NCBI GenBank assembly: GCA_963762395.1
Contig: CAVXKL010000004.1
Coordinates: 248,001 to 312,000, forward strand
From: JAJZKE01 sp963762395
GTDB lineage: Bacteria; Patescibacteriota; Saccharimonadia; Saccharimonadales; UBA4665
Direction: 5' to 3'
Length of the DNA stretch: 64,000 nt
Shown piece by piece: positions 17,049 to 24,602 of this stretch (the stretch's first letter is position 1; each line of letters starts with the position of its first letter). Position numbers and translations under genes: made by a program. The notes under the pieces are model-generated. The model did no database searches. It was not told where the DNA came from and saw only the letters and a list, made by a program, of their open reading frames with translations.

Positions 17049-18329
17049 ATGAAATTTAAGTTAGAAGGAGCTAAATCAAGGCGCAGCAGCCGTATAAATT
17101 TTAAACGGCTTAAAGTGCTAAGCAGACATCCTTTTGCCGTGCCTGTTATCACGGGCTTTTGCCTAATCCTTCTAACAATTGCTTTTGTAATATTTTTTGG
17201 TAATGCCAAACAAATCCAGGTAACACCAGACTCTAAGATAGTAATAATTACCGACGCCGGCATAAAACAAATAGTTCCCAGTAACGATAAAACAGTCGGG
17301 ACACTATTAAAGCGCTTAAATATATCACTTGGTCAAGGTGACGTTGTTCAGCCAAATCTATCGACGCCAATTAATCAGGATGACTTTAGGATTAACATCT
17401 ACCGAGCCGTGCCGGTTGAAATAGTTGAAGACGGCGTTGCCTACTATTCTTTTAGTGCCGCCATAACACCGAGGGCAATTGCCAATCAAGCAGGTGTCAT
17501 GGCTACAGCCTCAGACTACGTTAGCTCCCAACCCAGTGAGAACTTTTTAGCCAGCAGCGCTATCGGCCGACAGGTTATTATTGAATCAGGCATACCTATA
17601 GTTTTTGATCTATATGGCACCGATCTGTCGATCTATGTTCATGCTTCGACAGTAGCCGGGGTCATAAATCAAGAAAACATCCAGTTAACGTCAGAAGATC
17701 AAGTCAGCCCTAGCCTAAACTCATCAATAAGTCCTAACGAGCAAGTTAGTATTAGCAGGCCAGGCATTAAAACAGAAGCCGTTACCCAGTCCATTGCCAC
17801 CCCTGTCCAGACCACGTATGTTTCCGATCTAGCTTATGGCACTAGCTCAATAGTTCAGCAAGGATCGCCCGGCAAGGAAGTCATTGCCTATGAACTATCC
17901 TCAGACGGGACAATTCTAGACCCCACTTCGCCAATCCAAACAATCGTAACCGTACCACCAGTCACAGAGATAGTGGATGAAGGGGATAGTTTGTCTGGTA
18001 TCCAGGGAGACATGTCGCTAGCCGGTATCTCTCCGGTCGATTATTCTTACGTCGATTTCATTGTTTCCCATGAGTCGGGCTGGTGTCCAACTAAATGGCA
18101 AGGTGAGATTGGTTATTGTCCAGCCAATTTTAGCCAGCTTTATGATAGCGATGATGAGATAGGCTACGGCCTATGCCAATCTACCCCGCCAGATAAAATG
18201 GCTGAATTTGGTGATGATTGGCAGACTGACCCGATTACTCAACTAGAATGGTGTAACTGGTATGCTCAGATGAAGTTTGGTGGTTGGTATAATGCTTACA
18301 TTCATTGGATAGACTATGGCAACTGGTAG
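17049..18329 (+). CDS. DUF348/G5 wall-binding protein with lysozyme-like C-terminal domain
   Basis: A 426-residue protein from the ATG at 17049 (a TTG at 17019 would add ten residues). One membrane helix (about residues 32-53) is followed by two DUF348-like ubiquitin-fold repeats (about 60-130 and 180-235). A G5-like domain (about 240-310) and a C-terminal transglycosylase-like domain follow, with a candidate catalytic Glu in IVSHESGW. The overall plan resembles YabE/RpfB-type resuscitation factors, which cut peptidoglycan outside the cell. Four Cys residues in the catalytic domain may form disulfides. Its end overlaps rsmA by 14 nt. Confidence 0.75.
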   Translation: MKFKLEGAKSRRSSRINFKRLKVLSRHPFAVPVITGFCLILLTIAFVIFFGNAKQIQVTPDSKIVIITDAGIKQIVPSNDKTVGTLLKRLNISLGQGDVVQPNLSTPINQDDFRINIYRAVPVEIVEDGVAYYSFSAAITPRAIANQAGVMATASDYVSSQPSENFLASSAIGRQVIIESGIPIVFDLYGTDLSIYVHASTVAGVINQENIQLTSEDQVSPSLNSSISPNEQVSISRPGIKTEAVTQSIATPVQTTYVSDLAYGTSSIVQQGSPGKEVIAYELSSDGTILDPTSPIQTIVTVPPVTEIVDEGDSLSGIQGDMSLAGISPVDYSYVDFIVSHESGWCPTKWQGEIGYCPANFSQLYDSDDEIGYGLCQSTPPDKMAEFGDDWQTDPITQLEWCNWYAQMKFGGWYNAYIHWIDYGNW

Positions 18330-19107
18330 GGAGCCTAAAGCTAGGAAATCATTAGGCCAGCACTGGCTAGCAGACCAGGGTATTCTAAAAGCTATAACAG
18401 ATCTAGCAGATATTTCGTCCGAAGACACAGTGCTTGAAATAGGGCCGGGAACAGGCAGACTAACCAAACTATTAAGTGCTAAGGCTAATAAAGTAATTGC
18501 CGTTGAACTAGACAGTTCACTAGCCATAAAACTAACCGCCTTAAATCTTGCTAACGTTCGGGTAGCAAACGAAGATATCCTTGACTATGACCTATCTAAA
18601 TTAGGCAGCTATAAGCTGGTAGCCAATATTCCTTACTACTTAACCGGCAAGATAATAAAACTTATTAGCGAGACCGCCAACAGACCTAAGCTTGCTGTCC
18701 TCTTAGTCCAAAAAGAAATAGCCGATAGATTAGCTGCTCTGCCTGGAGACATGTCTATCTTAGGCCTTACTTGCCAATTTTATTGGGACGTCCAAAAAGG
18801 ACCATTAGTTTCACCAGATAAGTTTATCCCGCCGCCAAAAGTAACATCTCAGATAGTTAAGCTAACACCAAAGACATTTAACCTGTCCGACGAAGAAACC
18901 CGGGAACTATTTAGGCTAATTAAAATCGCTTTCTCGTCTAAACGTAAAACAATTTTAAATAACCTAAGCAGCGGCTATAGGCAAGATAAGAAAAAAATAG
19001 AGACCATACTTCTAGCTATTAACATCCAGCCCAACCGTCGACCTCAAACCTTAAGCTTGAATGAATGGCAAAAATTAAACGCAGCCGTGTCAGGTTTAAA
19101 TTCTTGA
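18316..19107 (+). CDS. rsmA: 16S rRNA dimethyladenosine transferase (RsmA/KsgA)
   Basis: A 263-residue SAM-dependent methyltransferase that dimethylates two adjacent adenines at the 3' end of 16S rRNA. Seen: KSLGQHWLAD (normally KSLGQNFL), SAM motif LEIGPGTGRLT, acidic ribose-binding VELD, catalytic NIPYY and the C-terminal FIPPPKVTSQIV. The ATG lies inside the end of the upstream wall-protein gene, so expression is coupled. The gene ends with TGA, direct evidence that TGA is a stop in this genome. Confidence 0.95.
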   Translation: MATGREPKARKSLGQHWLADQGILKAITDLADISSEDTVLEIGPGTGRLTKLLSAKANKVIAVELDSSLAIKLTALNLANVRVANEDILDYDLSKLGSYKLVANIPYYLTGKIIKLISETANRPKLAVLLVQKEIADRLAALPGDMSILGLTCQFYWDVQKGPLVSPDKFIPPPKVTSQIVKLTPKTFNLSDEETRELFRLIKIAFSSKRKTILNNLSSGYRQDKKKIETILLAINIQPNRRPQTLSLNEWQKLNAAVSGLNS

Positions 19108-19140
19108 AGACTTTATTACGTAAACTACCCTGCAACTAAA

Positions 19141-19169
19141 TTGCTAGATGTTTTAATATAGTATATAAT
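19141..19169 (+). promoter_or_regulatory. promoter of first island gene
   Basis: TTGCTA (19141-19146), a 17-nt spacer and TATAAT (19164-19169) make a near-ideal promoter. The ATG at 19177 is 7 nt later, so the mRNA is probably leaderless. Confidence 0.6.
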
Positions 19170-19176
19170 ATTGACC

Positions 19177-19623
19177 ATGAGGAACCCTGAGTTGCCTAAA
19201 CAAGCTTCAGTAGAAGATCTTGTGGGACAGATTGATGGGATATTCTCTGACGAAAGAAATTGCAAATTCTTGCAAGTTGAGGGCGAGCTTGATCAGCCCA
19301 CCACGATTTCGATCGGTGGACGACTATTTGGTTATGACCCAAAACACTCTGTTGGGGTTCAAATAGATTCCCGCGTTTACGATAAAGTTGGTCTGGTTAG
19401 GAGAATTGAATTTGTTGATATGAATAGGAGTTCTATAGTCCGAGAGTGTTTTCTAGCTACCGATGGTGAAATCGTCGACGGATTAACACAGCAACCGTTA
19501 GATCAAACCGGACGAAACAATCTTAGCTTCTGGCTAAATGAAACATGGTGGGGCAGTGACTACACTAAAAGATTGAGCCAGCGAACGGCTAAGACTAGTA
19601 AATACACTAGCGAAATGATATAA
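19177..19623 (+). CDS. unknown protein, first gene of the accessory island
   Basis: A 148-residue protein from the ATG at 19177; a TTG at 19171 would start inside the likely transcription start region. I do not recognise it. It is soluble, mixed alpha/beta, with no signal peptide or membrane segment. GRLFGYDPKHSVGVQID and the Trp-rich FWLNETWWGSDY near the C-terminus are its most distinctive parts. It sits directly behind rsmA but has its own strong promoter, so it looks like the left end of the island rather than part of the rsmA operon. Confidence 0.6.
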   Translation: MRNPELPKQASVEDLVGQIDGIFSDERNCKFLQVEGELDQPTTISIGGRLFGYDPKHSVGVQIDSRVYDKVGLVRRIEFVDMNRSSIVRECFLATDGEIVDGLTQQPLDQTGRNNLSFWLNETWWGSDYTKRLSQRTAKTSKYTSEMI

Positions 19624-19645
19624 TAAAGAACGATGGGGCTGAATG

Positions 19646-19783
19646 TTAAGCTCGACGTTGGACTTTATCGGTTAGATCAGCAAGTCGCTTGTCAGCGTTA
19701 TAGGCAACTTTTTTAGATGCAACATCTAAAATTAAAGGCGCGGTAGCATCAATCCGCGACTCTGTAAACTCAGTAGTCGCTAT
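19646..19783 (-). CDS. possible 45-residue small protein with ATA start
   Basis: On the minus strand GCGAGGAGA (19799-19791) is followed after 8 nt by ATA GCG ACT at 19783. The frame then runs 45 codons to a TAA at 19646. The peptide contains TEFTESRIDATAPLILDVAS and a basic end VQRRA, which reads like a real helical protein. No ATG, GTG or TTG fits the site. Either ATA is used as a start, or a former ATG mutated and the gene is dead. No relatives recognised. Confidence 0.35.
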   Translation of the reverse strand: MATTEFTESRIDATAPLILDVASKKVAYNADKRLADLTDKVQRRA

Positions 19784-19890
19784 GTTTGTTTCTCCTCGCT
19801 TAGCCTTAAGCCCAATAGCTTAAGCAATGTCTATAAATGATCCAGAGTAATTAATAGACGTTTCATATCTCTCTGGTGCTGAAATGCTAT

Positions 19891-19997
19891 GTCCTTAGTA
19901 TTTCCTAAGACTTTTGGACTATAGATATGGTTAGTTTGTTTGTTTAGAGGCCATATCTGAATATTAAAAACAAACTATACTTGTAGAAGACTAACCA
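19891..19997. other. structured intergenic DNA with competing inverted repeats
   Basis: Within 19624-20144, a stretch otherwise free of long genes, four pairings cluster. CTTAG/CTAAG is at 19894-19909. AGATATGG (19923-19930) pairs with CCATATCT (19951-19958). TGGTTAGT (19928-19935) pairs with ACTAACCA (19990-19997). AGTTTGTT (19933-19940) pairs with AACAAACT (19969-19976). The last three overlap and exclude one another. This could be a switching RNA leader, a small RNA or the end of a mobile element. Confidence 0.35.
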
Positions 19998-20029
19998 AGA
20001 TAAACTGACGGACCCGGCCGCAATCGCCG

Positions 20030-20080
20030 GCAGCTCCACCATAAGCACTTTGATCTCTGTATTTGGAGGTCATTTTATTT
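20030..20080 (-). repeat. island repeat, copy 0 (partial)
   Basis: Only the conserved end of the repeat is present: CTCCACCATAAGCACTTTGA (20034-20053) followed by TGATCTC/GAGGTCA pairing and a T-rich end. It is 65 nt upstream of the gene at 20145. The minus-strand reading frame of this copy (20042-19944) diverges from the other copies after the first few codons. Confidence 0.6.
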
Positions 20081-20144
20081 TACTAATGTTTGCGATTCTA
20101 TCAGATTGTAGAATATAGTTTTGCTTGTATAAATCGGAGGAATT

Positions 20145-20741
20145 ATGGCACAAGAAGTTATTAATTTAGACCTATTTCCTCATCTTGGTGACCCTCATAT
20201 GAGGCACGCTCCTAGTATATGGCATACTCAAACTGGTAGCCGAGTCGTACTCGCTACGTTGTCTGGATTTGAGAAAAGTTCAGGATTATTCATCGCAGGT
20301 CAGGCTGATGGATATGACGAAACAGACTGGAATAAGACCGGTGTACCTAGTGGGCGTAGAAAGATGTTTGGCATGGTCTCGAGAGTAACAAATGTCGAAT
20401 ATCAAAAAGGCCTAACTGAACTCCCTGAAGATGTTGCAGCCGAGGATATTAAACTTCACGAAAGACTTGTGCATGCTGCGGAAGCAACCACTTGGCTTGC
20501 TGTATATGGTTACAGGGAAGCACATAGAAACAATGAAATAGTTAATTTGCCTGCATACGGAGGTGCCCTATATCTTGGTGTTGAACTGGGAAGTGTGCCA
20601 ACCGAGCTGGAAGCGGTCATTGAGATAAGAAAAGTCTCGTATCCAGGTATAACTCGTACATCTGGCTACGACAACCCAGCATACTATCAGTCTCTTAGGA
20701 AAGCCCTCCCCTTATTAGCTCCCGCTGTTACTACTAAATAA
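20145..20741 (+). CDS. unknown island protein (198 aa)
   Basis: A 198-residue soluble protein with a good CGGAGGAA site 6-7 nt before the ATG, unlike its leaderless neighbours. I do not recognise a family. HTQTGSRVVLATLSGFEKSS, HERLVHAAEATTWLAVYG and EAVIEIRKVSYPG suggest alternating strands and helices. No signal peptide, membrane helix or nucleotide-binding motif. It lies between repeat copies 0 and A in the same direction as the next three genes, the arrangement expected for a cassette. Confidence 0.6.
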   Translation: MAQEVINLDLFPHLGDPHMRHAPSIWHTQTGSRVVLATLSGFEKSSGLFIAGQADGYDETDWNKTGVPSGRRKMFGMVSRVTNVEYQKGLTELPEDVAAEDIKLHERLVHAAEATTWLAVYGYREAHRNNEIVNLPAYGGALYLGVELGSVPTELEAVIEIRKVSYPGITRTSGYDNPAYYQSLRKALPLLAPAVTTK

Positions 20742-20771
20742 ATAATATATTAACGAGACTGTGTACATAAC

Positions 20772-20930
20772 CTTAGGCGATACCTGCTTTGTCAGACCCA
20801 GATTTACTCTATAAATAATTCTCCCAGAGTAAATCATGCCATCTAGCTATTTCTTCAACAATGAGAGGTGAACTTTTTTCGAGGTGCACCACCATAATCA
20901 CTTTGACCTCTGTAAAACGGGGTCATTTTT
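20772..20930 (-). repeat. island repeat, copy A (full length)
   Basis: About 160 bp. It contains a perfect 10-bp inverted repeat GATTTACTCT/AGAGTAAATC (20801-20810 and 20826-20835). It ends with TGACCTC/GGGGTCA (20904-20910 and 20919-20925) followed by five T, which looks like a rho-independent terminator for the + strand. GAGGT (20881-20885) can alternatively pair with ACCTC (20906-20910). In 75 aligned positions (20821-20895 against 21634-21708) 68 are identical to copy B. The minus strand has a 28-codon frame (20895-20809) containing HLEKSSP and IARWHDLLWENY. Confidence 0.75.
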
Positions 20931-20956
20931 ATATACAAAATGCTATACTTCAGTAC

Positions 20957-21589
20957 ATGGCTAAAGCATATCTTATTGGTGATCCACCAAGAGTCGGGAA
21001 AACATCTCTTACATTAAAATTTATCGAGAGGAAGCCCATACTAGCAACTTCTACAGATGCTATACGCTACACTCTCAGACGAGTCGTAGATGAGCATTCA
21101 AAGCCCGACTTGTTTAACGTTGGTAAATTCACATCTAACGACCCAGAACAGCGTAAGTATCTAACTGAGCATGTTCAAGAAGTTATAGACCAACAAAACA
21201 CTGAGTCTTCAATTGTCTGGAAATCAACAGTAGATTTCATCAACAGCAATCTCGAAGACGGCTTCGATATATTAATTGAAGGTATTGCTGTATTGCCATC
21301 CTTCGTCAAAGATTTGCAGTGCGAATATTCAGTAGTATTTATAGGTAATCAATCTGATGAACATTTCAATACCATATTAAATCAAGCCAGAAACAACCCG
21401 AATGATTGGCTGCATAATTTAGAGGACGAAACCATTAAAGCATTCTGTTTATTCGGACAATGCTTTAGTAAATACCTGGAAGATGAAGCTAAGAGTCTAT
21501 CCATGTCCTACATAGAAGTAATGGACAACAAGTTCGACGAATGCTTAACTAGCGCATTAAATGAGCTTATATGTAGCAATAATCGCTAA
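20957..21589 (+). CDS. P-loop NTPase/kinase-like island protein
   Basis: A 210-residue protein from the ATG at 20957. The longer frame from 20861 runs through repeat copy A and should be discarded. An extended -10 (TGCTATACT, 20941-20949) is 7 nt before this ATG. Walker A is GDPPRVGKTS at residues 8-17, followed by ATSTDAIRYTLRR, which resembles the substrate-side region of small-molecule kinases. An acidic stretch FDILIEGIAV near residue 99 may be Walker B. Target unknown; 2-phosphoglycerate kinase-like or zeta toxin-like folds are possible but unproven. Confidence 0.6.
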   Translation: MAKAYLIGDPPRVGKTSLTLKFIERKPILATSTDAIRYTLRRVVDEHSKPDLFNVGKFTSNDPEQRKYLTEHVQEVIDQQNTESSIVWKSTVDFINSNLEDGFDILIEGIAVLPSFVKDLQCEYSVVFIGNQSDEHFNTILNQARNNPNDWLHNLEDETIKAFCLFGQCFSKYLEDEAKSLSMSYIEVMDNKFDECLTSALNELICSNNR

Positions 21590-21745
21590 GGGATACCCGC
21601 TTTGTCAGATCCAGATTTACTCTGTTAATAATTCTCCCAGAGTAAATAATGCCATCTAGCCATTTTTTCAACAATGAAGGGTGAACTTTTTTCGAGGTGC
21701 TCCATCATAAGTACTTTGACTTCTGTAAAAAGTAGTTATTTTCTC
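21590..21745 (-). repeat. island repeat, copy B (full length)
   Basis: Nearly identical in layout to copy A, with ATTTACTCT/AGAGTAAAT pairing (21615-21623 and 21639-21647). The terminal hairpin is weaker than in copy A. It begins at the stop of the P-loop gene and ends 47 nt before the next start. The minus-strand frame at 21708-21625 contains EHLEKSSPFIVEKMARWH and LLWENY, then stops; out-of-phase sequence beyond it still encodes KSGSDKAGI. Confidence 0.75.
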
Positions 21746-21753
21746 GTTATTGC

Positions 21754-21782
21754 TTGCCCGTAAGAGAATTCCATGATAAAAA
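21754..21782 (+). promoter_or_regulatory. promoter of island gene at 21792
   Basis: TTGCCC (21754-21759), 17 nt, then TAAAAA (21777-21782) preceded by TGA, an extended -10. The ATG is 9 nt later and there is no Shine-Dalgarno sequence. Confidence 0.45.
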
Positions 21783-21791
21783 TATGTATTA

Positions 21792-22220
21792 ATGTCAGCT
21801 CAAGGAAAAATAGAAACTGTTCAAGAGTCAACCTGGACCCCTATTGAAGAAATCATAGAAGATGGAAGTATATTAGTCAGTGGTGATGGGCTTGGTCGGG
21901 CACGCGGTGAAGTTTGTGGAGGGCGAAGTCTTGTAGCTGTGGTTGAAGGGTTTCCAAATGGAAAAGTTGTGGCTATAGTTGCGGAAGAGGAAGAGCTGGA
22001 AAGATTAAGATCTGAGGGTGGAAAAGAAATAGACCCCGAAGAATTGAGCCCACACGATATATCAAAACTTTATGCTCACATAGGTGTTGGAATTGGTCCT
22101 ATTGAAGCGACCAGAGATGCATTGCAGAAAGAGAGAGAAAGACAACAAATGACCAAAAACCACAATGCAACTAGTTCACTTGGGTCTTTTGTGACATCAA
22201 GGTTTGAAGTTACAAAATAA
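21792..22220 (+). CDS. unknown acidic island protein (142 aa)
   Basis: A 142-residue soluble, acidic protein of no recognised family. The first 75 residues suggest a small beta-rich fold (ILVSGDGLGRARGEVCGG, SLVAVVEGFPNGKVVAIVAE). The rest is helical and charged (EEELERLRSEGGKEIDPEEL, ALQKERERQQMTKN). Its purine-rich coding sequence with GGT/GGA glycines differs from the nearby core genes, consistent with transfer. It lies between repeat copies B and C with its own promoter. Confidence 0.55.
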   Translation: MSAQGKIETVQESTWTPIEEIIEDGSILVSGDGLGRARGEVCGGRSLVAVVEGFPNGKVVAIVAEEEELERLRSEGGKEIDPEELSPHDISKLYAHIGVGIGPIEATRDALQKERERQQMTKNHNATSSLGSFVTSRFEVTK

Positions 22221-22261
22221 TATGCCAAGAAACTCCCGGTATGCATGTTAGCGGACAGTTA

Positions 22262-22340
22262 AAGTCTACGAAGAAGGGTGAACAATTTTCGATGTGCCCA
22301 TAAGTACTTTAGCCTTTGTTATTTAGGGTCATTTTTTATG
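22262..22340 (-). repeat. island repeat, copy C (partial)
   Basis: It keeps the 3' half of the repeat: GAAGGGTGAACAATTTTCGA, then CCCATAAGTACTTT and GGGTCATTTTTT. Four bases are missing beside the minus-strand start codon, so the short frame there is disrupted. The remaining minus-strand sequence can still be read as GHIENCSPFFVD. The copy ends 19 nt before the next start codon. Confidence 0.65.
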
Positions 22341-22343
22341 ATT

Positions 22344-22352
22344 TGATATACT
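22344..22352 (+). promoter_or_regulatory. extended -10 promoter of the DMT-like gene
   Basis: TG (22344-22345) and TATACT (22347-22352) form an extended -10, 6 nt before the ATG at 22359; a leaderless start is likely. Confidence 0.45.
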
Positions 22353-22358
22353 CTGCTT

Positions 22359-22787
22359 ATGCCACTAATAGTATTAATTCTCATCTGTTCTTTGTTTTAT
22401 GCGGGTTTTGAAATATTGGCAAGTTTAGCAGGTGGCAAAATCAATAATTGGTTAGCAGCCACACTTTATAACGGCATTGGAACATTCATTCCCCTAGCAG
22501 TTTATTTTTTTACTAGAAAGAGCAAAACATCTTTAAAAGGCATTGCATTTGCTGCGTTAGCAGGAGTAGCAATAATGCTATTTTCAGTATTATTAGCACA
22601 TATTTTCAATAGACACGGTAATTTGTCATACGTGATACCCATTATTTACGGTATAGCAATTGTGATTAGTAGCCTTTATGGAATATTGGTTGTCAAAGAT
22701 AGAATTACTGCATTGCAATTATTGGGCATATTGTTAGTAGTTATAGGCGTTGGGTTCATATCATTCTCTAAACATAAAGCGTCATAA
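22359..22787 (+). CDS. half-size EamA/DMT-type membrane transporter
   Basis: A 142-residue, very hydrophobic protein with five predicted helices. The pattern and the end SYVIPIIYGIAIVISSLYG, VKDRITALQLLGILLVVIGV match one EamA half of the drug/metabolite transporter superfamily. Full EamA proteins have ten helices; single-unit forms work as dimers. The substrate is unknown. It is the fourth + strand gene between repeats. Its last bases overlap the possible short minus-strand frame of repeat copy D. Confidence 0.65.
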   Translation: MPLIVLILICSLFYAGFEILASLAGGKINNWLAATLYNGIGTFIPLAVYFFTRKSKTSLKGIAFAALAGVAIMLFSVLLAHIFNRHGNLSYVIPIIYGIAIVISSLYGILVVKDRITALQLLGILLVVIGVGFISFSKHKAS

Positions 22788-22929
22788 TCATATACCTTTT
22801 GAGGATGTCTATCTTCCTAGAGCCAGATTCACTCTTTTTGTAATGAAAATAATTCTCCCAGAATAAATCATGCCAACTGGCTATTCCATCAATGATGAAG
22901 GAGAAGATATTTTCGAGATGCTCCACCAA
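22768..22929 (-). CDS. possible short protein of the repeat family (copy D)
   Basis: The longest and least broken minus-strand frame of the repeat family: 53 codons from a TTG at 22929, with VEHLENIFSFIIDGIASWH, DLFWENYFHY and KSESGSRK. The block SWHDLFWENY matches RWHDLLWENY in copy A. The ribosome-binding site is poor and the frame overlaps the 3' end of the DMT-like gene. It may be a relic of a duplicated small gene rather than an expressed protein. Confidence 0.25.
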   Translation of the reverse strand: MVEHLENIFSFIIDGIASWHDLFWENYFHYKKSESGSRKIDILKRYMIMTLYV

Positions 22930-22972
22930 GTAACCACTATAAACACGATAAGTTTTGAGGTTATTTTTTAGT
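22798..22972 (-). repeat. island repeat, copy D (diverged)
   Basis: It shares AATTCTCCCAGA, TAAATCATGCCA, TTTTCGAGATGCTCCACCA and a final GGTTATTTTTT with copies A and B. TAACC (22930-22934) can pair with GGTTA (22958-22962) before the T run. It sits between two convergent genes, the DMT-like gene and the HD-like gene, and the hairpin could end transcription of the former. Confidence 0.65.
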
Positions 22973-22986
22973 TTCTGAAGTGTGTT

Positions 22987-24537
22987 TTAAGTTTTGACGA
23001 GGGCTATTTTACCCGCACTTCGCACGTACTGATTGGCTTGAGCAATTGTTCTTCTTAGTTCAGCATTAGGCATGGGGGTACGCGACTTAAGCGCCTTAGC
23101 CCAATTACTCCTAATCATATCCAATGCCTGCCCAATTTCTATAGCAAGCGCTGGGTCTTCAATATCGATTTGTGCCACATAGTCTCCCGACCACCGATGA
23201 AGTGCTTTGTTAAAATCTAATATTTCCGGCCTAATAACACTTAATGGCCTGGTAACGTTACTACCGTTTGAAACACGAGGATCAATCGTGCGCTTCTTTC
23301 CTTGCGGTAATTCAATAACAAAACGACCGTCTACTACACCATAAGTTTCAGGAGTAACTGTTTGTCTTGTTAATGTGACTCCGTCGGGCGGGTTAGGTCC
23401 AGAGTAGAAGTTGCCATTGCTATAAGATAGATTTTTTTGTCGTTGGTCCGCAGCAATACTTGCAGCCGTATCCAAAAACCATCTCATGACTCGGTCATCT
23501 TTTGCCACTTCTTCAAACTGTTCAAACATCAGTGACGATGATGTATGCAAATAATCTCGCGGATAAAAATATTGGAAGTTTCTAGCGTGTCGATGGTTAC
23601 ACAAAAAGAAATAACGCTCTGCTAAATTAAGAGTGTCGTTTACCAAGTCCTGTACCGGTTCGGTCCAGTGTTCAGCATTATTTTTAATATAGTCTTGGGT
23701 AAAGTTCATTGCAGCTTGTTCGTTAGTAAAAATCAGCTGGTCGCCTTCTCCATCTTCCCGAACAACTCTTCGTACTATTGAGTCAAGCGATAGAGCGGCA
23801 AGAGCAAAAGGAATACGACCCGGGTCAGGCATATGTCTGTTAAGAGACCAATTGACAAGCCACCTCTCTTCTTCATTATACTGAAACCTGTCGCCATCAA
23901 GTCTACGAGAAGGATGTTTATTAGTTAAGAAGGACGGCCGAACAGTAACTTCATCTTCGCTTAATAAACGATCAATTGTTAATCTGGTACGCCCAACATA
24001 GATACCGCTTACCTTTCTACGAAGAGTTTTGGACTCAATTAAAGCCTCAGTAATACCGGCTCGTTCAAAGAATTCAGTACGATCTTCATCATGAAGATTC
24101 TCAAGACCGTGACCCTGATAGTTATCATCTCCCTGATGGCCGTCATATATGTGTGAGGCATCGCTAAAAAGTGCTTCTAATACATCCATTGGCCCACCCC
24201 CAAACTCAACGGCAAGTAATCCTAGAGAAAAACAATGACTTAGTTGTGGATATTCACCAGCAAATAGTCGTGTTTCATATTTTCTTGGTCGATTTAACTT
24301 CATACTATCGACCAAGAAAGGCATTTCATGGAAAAGAACTATAGCAGCAGCCTCCAGACTACTATCCGTAAAGGCCTCTCCACTTCCCAGTGTTGTTGTC
24401 CCATGAAACGGATGGTACACTTCCACTCTGCCATTATTTAACTCTCTGAACCTAAATAGGGCAGCCGGGGAGGGTCTTTCGAGGTCTTGAGGAACAGGAA
24501 CCCCTATAAAATCGTTTTGCTCAACACCTACAGCCAT
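22987..24537 (-). CDS. unknown large protein with a degenerate HD-like motif
   Basis: A 516-residue soluble protein, the only large minus-strand gene of the island. Residues about 95-150 (LSHCFSLGLLAVEFGGG, ALFSDASHIYDGHQGDD) resemble an HD-phosphohydrolase core, but the usual His-Asp pair is Ser-Asp, so metal binding is doubtful. The rest is not recognised; ERYFFLCNHRHARNFQYFYP and a Lys/Arg-rich C-terminus are notable. A -10 (TATAGT, 24554-24549) precedes the ATG. It may be a regulator, nuclease or nucleotide-binding protein. Confidence 0.6.
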   Translation of the reverse strand: MAVGVEQNDFIGVPVPQDLERPSPAALFRFRELNNGRVEVYHPFHGTTTLGSGEAFTDSSLEAAAIVLFHEMPFLVDSMKLNRPRKYETRLFAGEYPQLSHCFSLGLLAVEFGGGPMDVLEALFSDASHIYDGHQGDDNYQGHGLENLHDEDRTEFFERAGITEALIESKTLRRKVSGIYVGRTRLTIDRLLSEDEVTVRPSFLTNKHPSRRLDGDRFQYNEEERWLVNWSLNRHMPDPGRIPFALAALSLDSIVRRVVREDGEGDQLIFTNEQAAMNFTQDYIKNNAEHWTEPVQDLVNDTLNLAERYFFLCNHRHARNFQYFYPRDYLHTSSSLMFEQFEEVAKDDRVMRWFLDTAASIAADQRQKNLSYSNGNFYSGPNPPDGVTLTRQTVTPETYGVVDGRFVIELPQGKKRTIDPRVSNGSNVTRPLSVIRPEILDFNKALHRWSGDYVAQIDIEDPALAIEIGQALDMIRSNWAKALKSRTPMPNAELRRTIAQANQYVRSAGKIALVKT

Positions 24538-24602
24538 CTTGTCTAAAAACTATACTATCAAAACATTTAGTTGCAAGCATAACCAGTATTTACCAATAAG
24601 TG

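Noticed and set aside
20861..20956. N-terminal extension of the P-loop gene from an ATG at 20861
   Set aside because: It runs through repeat copy A and the promoter; the Walker A motif sits at the usual place when the start is 20957.
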